NCBI GenBank assembly: GCA_031288955.1
Contig: JAITQJ010000147.1
Location: 1-13,003 of the forward strand
DNA length: 13,003 nt
From: Planctomycetaceae bacterium
GTDB taxonomy: Bacteria > Planctomycetota > Planctomycetia > Pirellulales > Thermoguttaceae
Direction of reading: 5' to 3'
Within the stretch, counting starts at the first letter, position 1. Every line of letters begins with the position of its first letter. Below the pieces are notes generated by a model. It searched no databases, was not told the DNA's origin, and saw only the letters and a program-made list of their open reading frames with translations. This document shows positions 1-5,329 of the stretch, piece by piece. Made by a program: the position numbers and the translations under genes.

Positions 1-1
1 G

Positions 2-289
2 ATGCAGTGCCGGGCGGATGTAATGGGACGCATCAATCGGCGAATGAAAGGGGGCAGCGGAACAGCGTACGGAACAGCAATGATTGCGGCATTCGGCAGT
101 ATGTTTCATTCGTTTGAGCCGCTTGCTGATGCGATGCTTGCCGTTGAGGGAACGTTTTTTCCGAACCCGGATATGCACACCCGCTACAACGAGTTGTACA
201 AAAGTTTTTGCGCTTTGATGGAAGAGCAAGGTTATATTAACTCCTCCGGTGTACACAACGCATCTGATGTACACAATCCCGCTTCGTAA
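2..289 (+). CDS. FGGY-family carbohydrate kinase, C-terminal fragment (xylulokinase-like)
   Basis: This is the last ~95 codons of a gene that begins left of the window. The methionine at position 2 is internal. FGGY kinases phosphorylate sugars such as xylulose or ribulose with ATP in the cytoplasm. The fragment shows the family's C-terminal pattern: a QCRADVMGR segment, a glycine-rich GSGTAYGTAMIAA stretch (residues ~19-31) from the nucleotide-binding lobe, and a closing FPNPDMHTRYNELYKSF helix. The substrate cannot be read from this part, and xylulokinase is only the closest guess. The final ~15 residues (SGVHNASDVHNPAS) look like repeat-derived tail, not conserved fold: TGTACACAA occurs twice, 19 bases apart, and the stop codon lies in the first of three 15-bp repeats. 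The gene converges on trpS. Confidence 0.75.
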   Translation: MQCRADVMGRINRRMKGGSGTAYGTAMIAAFGSMFHSFEPLADAMLAVEGTFFPNPDMHTRYNELYKSFCALMEEQGYINSSGVHNASDVHNPAS

Positions 290-322
290 AACCCCGCTTC
301 GTAAAACCCCGCTTCGTAAAAC
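278..322. repeat. Three perfect tandem copies of a 15-bp unit containing the kinase stop codon
   Basis: The unit CCCGCTTCGTAAAAC occurs at 278-292, 293-307 and 308-322 with no mismatch. Because 15 is a multiple of three, the kinase frame reads Pro-Ala-Ser-stop-Asn in each copy, so the array provides three in-frame stop codons. It fills most of the short gap between the convergent kinase and trpS genes. Confidence 0.95.
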
Positions 323-347
323 ATCCCGATTCTTTGAAAAGCCGGGA

Positions 348-1316
348 CTAGCCAACACCGCACGCTTTTTTGACGCGGTTTAATACGGCGGCGGCTTTTT
401 TGCTGGCGGTGGAAGCACCAAACGCTAACACATCCCTGACAATTTCCGGCTCTGCCGCTAACTTTTCCCGTCTTTCCCGTGCCTCGGCAAAATGCTTTTC
501 TGCCAGTTCTGCCAAACCGCTTTTCACCACGCCGTAACCGAAACCGCCTTTGCGGTATGTTGCTTCTAATTCCTTAATTTGTTCATCAGAAGCGAAAAGT
601 GAATACAATTCAAAGAGATGGTCGCCTGCCGGGTCTTTCGGTTCCTCCATCGGTCGGCTGTCTGTCTTGATGCTCATAATTTTTTTCTTCTGTACCTTTA
701 GGTCTTCAAATACTTCAACGGAGTTATTGTAACTTTTTGACATTTTACCGCCGTCCAAGCCGGGAACCTTGGCGGTATCTTTCACCACGTAGGGTTTCGG
801 CATCACGAAAACTTCACCGAACGAATGATTGAACGCACCGGCAATATCACGAGCAACCTCGATGTGCTGTATCTGGTCTTCGCCGACCGGCACGAGGTCG
901 GAATCGTAGAGCAGAATATCGGCAGCCATCAGAACCGGATAGGCAAACAGACCGGCATCGGCAGTCAAGCCTTTTGCTTTTTTATCTTTGTAGGCGTGAC
1001 AGCGTTCGAGGATTCCCATCGGGGTTGTGGTCATCAGTATCCAGCAAAGTTCGGACACTTCGGGAACATCGGACTGCACAAAAAGCGTTGCTCTGTCGGA
1101 GTCGAGACCGAGAGCCAGCAGGTCGAGGGCGGCGTTGAACGTGTTTTCTTCGAGAGTTTTTTTATCCCGAATCGTTGTCAGGGCGTGCAGATTGGCGATA
1201 AAGTAAAAAGCGGTGTCCCGTCCGTTTTGCAAGTCAATATACTGGCGGATGGCACCGAAATAGTTGCCCCAGTGAAAACGTCCAGTCGGCTGAATGCCGG
1301 ATAAAATGCGGGTCAT
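348..1316 (-). CDS. trpS: Tryptophanyl-tRNA synthetase
   Basis: This enzyme charges tRNA-Trp with tryptophan using ATP. From the chosen start the protein is 322 residues, the usual size for bacterial class Ic TrpS. The N-terminus carries GIQPTGRFHWGNYFGA, with the HIGH-type motif HWGN at residues 15-18. A segment YPVLMAADILLYDSDLVPVGEDQ-like (residues ~126-148) is typical of TrpS, and KMSKSYNN gives the KMSKS loop at residues 191-195. The frame is open to an ATG ending at 1352, which would add 12 residues. That ATG overlaps a good TATAAT box on the same strand (1351-1356), so a transcript from that promoter would begin inside the extension. I therefore choose the ATG at 1314-1316. No Shine-Dalgarno site precedes either start. 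The gene is divergent from the methyltransferase at 1457. Confidence 0.95.
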   Translation of the reverse strand: MTRILSGIQPTGRFHWGNYFGAIRQYIDLQNGRDTAFYFIANLHALTTIRDKKTLEENTFNAALDLLALGLDSDRATLFVQSDVPEVSELCWILMTTTPMGILERCHAYKDKKAKGLTADAGLFAYPVLMAADILLYDSDLVPVGEDQIQHIEVARDIAGAFNHSFGEVFVMPKPYVVKDTAKVPGLDGGKMSKSYNNSVEVFEDLKVQKKKIMSIKTDSRPMEEPKDPAGDHLFELYSLFASDEQIKELEATYRKGGFGYGVVKSGLAELAEKHFAEARERREKLAAEPEIVRDVLAFGASTASKKAAAVLNRVKKACGVG

Positions 1317-1350
1317 TGATTGAATACGCTGCGTAAAATGATTCCGCTGC

Positions 1351-1356
1351 ATTATA
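1351..1356 (-). promoter_or_regulatory. Probable -10 box of the trpS promoter
   Basis: TATAAT reads on the minus strand at 1356-1351. The best -35 candidate 17 bases upstream is a weak TTTCAA. Transcription would begin about 1344, leaving a ~28-nt leader before the ATG at 1316. The box overlaps the more upstream ATG, which is why that start is rejected. Confidence 0.45.
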
Positions 1357-1394
1357 ACATCATTCGGGACAGATTGAAACGTGGGTGAAAAAAG

Positions 1395-1423
1395 TAGTCA
1401 TCGAAGTATTGTCCTGATATAAT
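1395..1423 (+). promoter_or_regulatory. Candidate sigma-70 promoter for the methyltransferase gene
   Basis: A perfect TATAAT lies at 1418-1423. It is preceded at 17-bp spacing by TAGTCA (1395-1400), which matches TTGACA at four of six positions. The predicted transcript starts about 1430, roughly 27 nt before the ATG at 1457. It is divergent from the trpS promoter. Confidence 0.4.
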
Positions 1424-1456
1424 GAGAAACGTTATTGTGAGCGGTTAGAAAAAATT

Positions 1457-2215
1457 ATGGGTTTCATCGGCGATTTACGGATTTTGTATCATATGGCGGT
1501 TAGACCGGTTCGCGGCAAGAGTCACGCTGAACGGATGGACAACTTTTATAGCGGTCAAGCCGTTGATTATGATGATTTTCGCCGCCGCTTGCTGCGGGGC
1601 AGAGAAGAACTTTGGCAAAAAATGCTCGAAGGGGAAGCGTACCAGGATACCGTTTGGATCGATATGGGCGGAGGTACTGGTTCTAATCTGCATTTTTTCG
1701 GACCAGCCATTGAGCGTCTCAATAAAGTTTACGTTGTGGACTTGGCAGGTTCACTTTTGGAAATTGCTGACCGGCGGATTCACGACAACGGTTGGAAAAA
1801 TGTGGCGACAGCGGAAGCCGATGCAACGAAATTTGTGCCGCAGGAATCCAGCGTTGATGCGGTTACGTTTTCGTATTCGTTGACAATGATACCGGATTGG
1901 TTTGCAGCAATCGACCACGCCTGGAATGTGTTAAAACCGGGGGGACGCATCGGCATCGTTGATTTTTACGTTTCCCGCAAGTATCCGCAACAGGGACACG
2001 TGAAGCACAGTTGGTTAAAGCGGTCTTTTTGGCCTCAATGGTTTGCGTGTGATAACGTATTTCCGTCGGCAGACCACGTGCCGTATTTGTACCGCAAGTT
2101 CGAGCCGGTCTTATTTGAAGAACACTTAACGCGTATTCCGTGGTTTCCCAATCCGCTCTTCAAAATGCCGTACTATATCTTTATCGGACGCAAACGTACC
2201 GATGTACCCCCCTGA
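1457..2215 (+). CDS. Class I SAM-dependent methyltransferase, possibly BtaB-like
   Basis: The protein has 252 residues and a Rossmann-type methyltransferase core. Motif I is VWIDMGGGTGSN (residues 66-77). An acidic residue at the end of strand 2 (VVDLAG, D95) should contact the SAM ribose, and AEADAT (residues 119-124) is motif III. SYSLTMIPDW (139-148) and LKPGG (159-163) complete the core. The N-terminal FYSGQAVDYDDFRRRLL segment and the C-terminal IPWFPNPLFKMPYYIFIGRK segment resemble, from memory, BtaB. BtaB N-methylates diacylglyceryl-homoserine to make the betaine lipid DGTS. Its usual partner BtaA (the 3-amino-3-carboxypropyl transferase) is not in the window, so the substrate assignment is inference. 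The methyltransferase call itself is firm. No Shine-Dalgarno site is visible, and a 7-bp hairpin follows the stop. Confidence 0.8.
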   Translation: MGFIGDLRILYHMAVRPVRGKSHAERMDNFYSGQAVDYDDFRRRLLRGREELWQKMLEGEAYQDTVWIDMGGGTGSNLHFFGPAIERLNKVYVVDLAGSLLEIADRRIHDNGWKNVATAEADATKFVPQESSVDAVTFSYSLTMIPDWFAAIDHAWNVLKPGGRIGIVDFYVSRKYPQQGHVKHSWLKRSFWPQWFACDNVFPSADHVPYLYRKFEPVLFEEHLTRIPWFPNPLFKMPYYIFIGRKRTDVPP

Positions 2216-2220
2216 TATTG

Positions 2221-2242
2221 CCTTTTCCTCTGGTCGAAAAGG
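2221..2242 (+). terminator. Candidate terminator hairpin after the methyltransferase
   Basis: CCTTTTC (2221-2227) and GAAAAGG (2236-2242) form a perfect 7-bp stem with an 8-nt loop, five bases after the stop codon. A T-containing stretch (GTGTTTCT) follows but has no solid T-run, so strength is uncertain. Confidence 0.4.
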
Positions 2243-2293
2243 GTGTTTCTATCACTTGTCCCGTTTCTGCTTTGCTTGGGCGTGCGTGTTGCC

Positions 2294-2305
2294 CTCGTTA
2301 GCGAG
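2294..2305. repeat. Small hairpin CTCG-TTAG-CGAG
   Basis: A 4-bp stem closes a TTAG loop. It starts with GCCCTCGTT, which also heads the 2361-2379 hairpin when that one is read on the minus strand. It sits in the methyltransferase/dnaK convergent gap. Confidence 0.35.
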
Positions 2306-2321
2306 CAGTAAAAAGGACTTC

Positions 2322-2345
2322 AGAGCCGCGAACGTAAGTTCGCGG
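2322..2345 (+). repeat. AGAGC-headed hairpin, GTAA loop (copy 1)
   Basis: AGAGC (2322-2326) leads into a perfect 8-bp stem: CCGCGAAC (2326-2333), loop GTAA (2334-2337), GTTCGCGG (2338-2345). CAGA (2321-2324) and TCTG (2349-2352) could extend it beyond a small internal loop. It is nearly identical in head and loop to the element at 12595-12618, but has two compensatory stem changes. It lies between two convergent genes. Confidence 0.85.
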
Positions 2346-2360
2346 TTGTCTGAATTTGTT

Positions 2361-2379
2361 CTCGTTTCATAGAAACGAG
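2361..2379 (-). repeat. Perfect 8-bp hairpin just after dnaK
   Basis: On the minus strand CTCGTTTC, loop TAT, GAAACGAG form a perfect stem 8 bases past the dnaK stop codon. It could help end or stabilise the dnaK transcript. There is no T-run directly after it, but TTTTT occurs further down, past the 2326-2345 hairpin. It is preceded by AGCC and has a CTATG centre like the 7658-7674 hairpin. Confidence 0.6.
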
Positions 2380-2386
2380 GGCTAAA

Positions 2387-4303
2387 CTACTTCTTTACCT
2401 CGAACTCGGCATCAATAGCATCATCGTCGCCTTTGGCACCGGGATTCGCTCCCATCGCTTCGGCACTCTCCGCTCCTTTTTGAGACGCTTGAGCGGCAGC
2501 GGCGGCTTCATACATCGCCTTACTCATTGCGTGCGATGCCTGCTCTAACTGTTCCGCTGCCGATTTAATCGCCGATAAATCGTCCGTACCAATCGCCTCA
2601 CGTGTCTTGCCGATTGCCGCATTGATTGCGTCCTTGTCCGTCTGATTCAGCGTCGCATCGTGTTCTTTGAGCAACTTTTCAAGTTGGAAACACATACTCT
2701 CCGCATTGTTCTTCGCCTCAACGAGTTCCCGCTTCTGCTTGTCCTCTTCGGCGTGCGCTTCGGCATCACGCTGCATCTTTTCAATTTCGTCTTTCGACAA
2801 GCCGGACGATTGCTCAATGCGCACCTTCGTCTCCTTCTTCGTTCCCAAATCACGTGCCGAAACGTTCAGAATACCGTTAGCATCCAAATCGAACGACACC
2901 TCGACTTGCGGAACACCGCGCGGAGCCGGCGGAATTCCTTCCAGATTAAACTGTCCGAGCAGCCGGTTATGGGCGGCAATTTCCCGCTCGCCCTGATAAA
3001 CCTTTATCGTAACAGCCGTCTGATTATCATCGGCGGTACTGAAAACCTGTTTCTTTTCAGTCGGAATCGTTGTGTTCCGCTCCACGAGTTTCGTCATAAT
3101 TCCGCCAAGCGTTTCAATGCCCAGCGACAGCGGCGTTACATCAAGGAGCAGCACGTCGCGGACTTCACCGCCCAACACCGCACCTTGAATAGCAGCACCA
3201 ACCGCAACGACTTCATCGGGATTGACTCCCTTGTGCGGGTCTTTGTTGAAAATCGTCCGAACCATATCCTGCACCTTCGGGATGCGGGTCGAACCGCCGA
3301 CGAGAACGACTTCGTCAATTTGCTGCGGCTGTAACTTTGCATCTTTCAACGCCTGCATTACAGGACCGCGGCAGCGTTCAACGAGATGGTCGGTCAACTG
3401 TTCAAACTTCGAGCGCGTCAGTTTCACCTGCAAGTGTTTAGGACCCGTCTGGTCTGCGGTAATAAACGGCAGATTGATGTCCGTCGATTGCGCCGCACTC
3501 AATTCACGCTTCGCCTTTTCGCAGGCTTCCTGCAACCGCTGTAAAGCCATTGCGTCTTTCCGCAAGTCGATACCTTGTTCCGATTTGAATTGTTCGGCAA
3601 CAAAGTTGATAAGCACTTCGTCAAAATCATCGCCGCCGAGATGCGTATCGCCGTTGGTACTCAACACCTGAAACACGCCGTCGGCAACTTCGAGACAGGA
3701 AACGTCGAACGTTCCGCCGCCGAGGTCGAAGACCACGATTTTTTGAGTGACGTTCTTATCCAAACCGTAAGCGAGCGACGCTGCCGTCGGTTCGTTGATA
3801 ATCCGGGCGACTTCAAGACCGGCAATCTGACCGGCATCTTTTGTTGCCTGCCGCTGGGCATCGTTAAAGTACGCCGGTACGGTGATGACTGCCTTGTTGA
3901 CTTTATGTCCCAAATACGCCTCTGCCGACTCTTTGATTTTGCGCAGGGTCATTGCGGAAATTTCCGGCGGCGTATATTTTTTGTTGTCAATGTCAACTTT
4001 GACGTATTCATCAGAAGTTCCGGTAACTTTATAGGGAACCATTTTTTCTTCGGTCGCAACTTCGCCGTGCCGCCGTCCCATAAAGCGTTTAATGGAGGCA
4101 ACGGTTCGTGTCGGATTGGTAACCGCCTGCCGCCGGGCAGGTTCGCCGACGAGATTTTCGCCGTTGTCGGTAAAAGCAACGACGCTGGGAGTCAAACGAT
4201 TGCCTTCGGCGTTGGGAATGACTTTTACGTCCTTTCCTTCCATCACTGCGACGACGGAGTTGGTTGTTCCGAGGTCAATTCCGATAATTTTTTCACTTGC
4301 CAT
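2387..4303 (-). CDS. dnaK: Molecular chaperone DnaK (Hsp70)
   Basis: This is a full-length Hsp70 of 638 residues, an ATP-driven chaperone that folds proteins with DnaJ and GrpE in the cytoplasm. The ATPase domain shows IGIDLGTTNSVVAV (7-20), VPAYFNDAQRQATKDAG (142-158), INEPTAASLAYG (169-180), FDLGGGTFDVS (192-202, catalytic Thr198) and VLVGGSTRIPKVQ (333-345). The interdomain linker VLLLDVTPLS (384-393) leads to the substrate-binding domain. The protein ends in an acidic DDDAIDAEFEVKK tail typical of bacterial DnaK. The start is supported by a GAGAGGAA Shine-Dalgarno stretch about 8 nt upstream. No dnaJ, grpE or hrcA is adjacent and no CIRCE operator (TTAGCACTC-N9-GAGTGCTAA) was found upstream, so its heat-shock control must use another route. 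Confidence 0.98.
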   Translation of the reverse strand: MASEKIIGIDLGTTNSVVAVMEGKDVKVIPNAEGNRLTPSVVAFTDNGENLVGEPARRQAVTNPTRTVASIKRFMGRRHGEVATEEKMVPYKVTGTSDEYVKVDIDNKKYTPPEISAMTLRKIKESAEAYLGHKVNKAVITVPAYFNDAQRQATKDAGQIAGLEVARIINEPTAASLAYGLDKNVTQKIVVFDLGGGTFDVSCLEVADGVFQVLSTNGDTHLGGDDFDEVLINFVAEQFKSEQGIDLRKDAMALQRLQEACEKAKRELSAAQSTDINLPFITADQTGPKHLQVKLTRSKFEQLTDHLVERCRGPVMQALKDAKLQPQQIDEVVLVGGSTRIPKVQDMVRTIFNKDPHKGVNPDEVVAVGAAIQGAVLGGEVRDVLLLDVTPLSLGIETLGGIMTKLVERNTTIPTEKKQVFSTADDNQTAVTIKVYQGEREIAAHNRLLGQFNLEGIPPAPRGVPQVEVSFDLDANGILNVSARDLGTKKETKVRIEQSSGLSKDEIEKMQRDAEAHAEEDKQKRELVEAKNNAESMCFQLEKLLKEHDATLNQTDKDAINAAIGKTREAIGTDDLSAIKSAAEQLEQASHAMSKAMYEAAAAAQASQKGAESAEAMGANPGAKGDDDAIDAEFEVKK

Positions 4304-4324
4304 TTTTAATTCCTCTCTTTCTTT

Positions 4325-4342
4325 TGAACCTTTTTAGGTTCA
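4325..4342 (-). promoter_or_regulatory. 7-bp inverted repeat in the dnaK leader
   Basis: TGAACCT (4325-4331), a 4-nt loop and AGGTTCA (4336-4342) form a perfect inverted repeat ~21 bases upstream of the dnaK ATG. It could be a repressor site or a hairpin in the leader RNA. It does not resemble CIRCE, and no function is established. Confidence 0.5.
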
Positions 4343-4424
4343 TAAGGATTAAAGAGCAACTGCCGTGCCAATAAAAAAAATGTGCGCAGGGTATTGTTTA
4401 TCCGTAGTCTGCGAAAACAAAACA

Positions 4425-4454
4425 ACCGCTTGCTCTGCCATTTTGGCAGGCGGT
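4425..4454. repeat. Two-part hairpin in the dnaK-cysC divergent spacer
   Basis: CTGCCA (4435-4440), loop TTT, TGGCAG (4444-4449) make a perfect inner stem. ACCGC (4425-4429) and GCGGT (4450-4454) add an outer 5-bp stem past a 5-nt bulge. No T-run follows on either strand, so it is not an obvious terminator. Confidence 0.5.
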
Positions 4455-4474
4455 ATTGTCCCGCCGCAACGATA

Positions 4475-4502
4475 TTGATTCTATCGAAAAATCTGTTAGA
4501 TT
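4475..4502 (+). promoter_or_regulatory. Candidate cysC promoter
   Basis: TTGATT (4475-4480) and TAGATT (4497-4502), with a 16-bp spacer, lie 26 bp upstream of the cysC ATG. Both are fair but imperfect matches to sigma-70 boxes. Confidence 0.3.
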
Positions 4503-4528
4503 AACGGTACATTAACTTTTGAAAATAA

Positions 4529-5176
4529 ATGTCGAACATAGAAGTCTATTGGCACGAACACGCCGTTTCCCGTGAGGAGCGGGAAGCGTTGAATGGAAAT
4601 AAAGGCTGTGTCCTTTGGTTCACCGGTTTAAGTGCGTGCGGGAAAAGTACCATTGCTAATCTCGTTGACCATCTCCTGCACAAAGCGGGCAAACATAGTT
4701 TCGTCCTCGACGGCGATAACGTGCGGCACGGTCTCAATGCTGCTCCAAAGATGCTCGCCGAAATTCACAGCGAAGAATTTGCGAAACGTTTCGGTCTCGG
4801 CTTTTCTGCCCAAGACCGGGAAGAGAATATTCGCCGCATTGGAGCGGTTGCGAAATTGTTTGCCGAAGCCGGTTTGGTTGCGATTACCGCTTTCATCAGT
4901 CCGTACCGCATTGACCGCGACCGTGTCCGCAAGCAACTGCCCGCCGGCGATTTTCTGGAGGTGTTCGTTGATACGCCGATTGAACTCTGCGAACAGCGTG
5001 ACCCGAAGGGTTTGTACAAAAAAGCCCGCTCCGGTGAATTGAAAGGTTTCACAGGCATTGATGACCCGTATGAATCGCCGGAAAAGCCGGAACTTGTCCT
5101 GGACGGCAGCAAAAAAACCGCCGCCCAACTTGCCGACGAAGTCATTGCATTTTTGAAAGCCAAAGGAAAAATCTAG
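4529..5176 (+). CDS. cysC: Adenylylsulfate (APS) kinase
   Basis: CysC phosphorylates APS at the 3'-hydroxyl with ATP to give PAPS, used for sulfate assimilation or as a sulfate donor. The 215-residue protein has the P-loop GLSACGKST (33-41), the DGDNVRHGLN motif (61-70), the FISPYR loop (122-127) with Ser124 at the usual phosphoserine position, and the late DPKGLYKKARSGELKGFTG block (158-176) followed by IDDPYE. Between HGLN and LGFS it has about 17 more residues than E. coli CysC (AAPKMLAEIHSEEFAKRFG, residues 71-89), probably a lineage-specific insertion near the nucleotide-binding region. No ATP sulfurylase (cysD/N, sat) or PAPS reductase is nearby. No Shine-Dalgarno site is visible. Confidence 0.95.
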   Translation: MSNIEVYWHEHAVSREEREALNGNKGCVLWFTGLSACGKSTIANLVDHLLHKAGKHSFVLDGDNVRHGLNAAPKMLAEIHSEEFAKRFGLGFSAQDREENIRRIGAVAKLFAEAGLVAITAFISPYRIDRDRVRKQLPAGDFLEVFVDTPIELCEQRDPKGLYKKARSGELKGFTGIDDPYESPEKPELVLDGSKKTAAQLADEVIAFLKAKGKI

Positions 5177-5210
5177 AGCAAGCGCATCAACGCCAAGGTG
5201 AAGGTATCTC

Positions 5211-5239
5211 TTGCAAATGAAACCCGTCTGTGCTATACT
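5211..5239 (+). promoter_or_regulatory. Candidate promoter upstream of the adaptor gene
   Basis: TTGCAA (5211-5216) and TATACT (5234-5239) have an exact 17-bp spacer. The resulting leader would be ~83 nt and would contain the inverted repeat at 5254-5300. A second -10-like TATAAT is at 5268-5273. Confidence 0.4.
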
Positions 5240-5253
5240 TACGGCGGTCATTT

Positions 5254-5300
5254 GGCTGTGAAACCAGTATAATGAATAGAATTCAGTTTTGGACACAGCC
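5254..5300 (+). promoter_or_regulatory. Inverted repeat GGCTGTG/CACAGCC around a TATAAT box
   Basis: GGCTGTG at 5254-5260 and CACAGCC at 5294-5300 are perfect reverse complements separated by 33 bp. TATAAT at 5268-5273 lies between them. This arrangement suits an operator pair or a long leader hairpin controlling the adaptor gene, but chance is not excluded. Confidence 0.35.
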
Positions 5301-5329
5301 GATTTACAAAAACCTTTCCCCAAATAAAT

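Noticed and set aside
278..322. CRISPR array
   Set aside because: The 15-bp units are directly adjacent with no spacers, so it is a simple tandem repeat.
323..347. Terminator hairpin between the kinase and trpS
   Set aside because: TCCCG and CGGGA can form only a 5-bp stem with a 14-nt loop and no T-run, too weak to call.
2660..4309. Plus-strand open frames of up to 244 codons opposite dnaK
   Set aside because: dnaK is full length and certain. Antisense open frames opposite dnaK are common and show no domain here.
4304..4528. CIRCE operator upstream of dnaK
   Set aside because: No TTAGCACTC or GAGTGCTAA half-site is present. Only an unrelated 7-bp inverted repeat was found.
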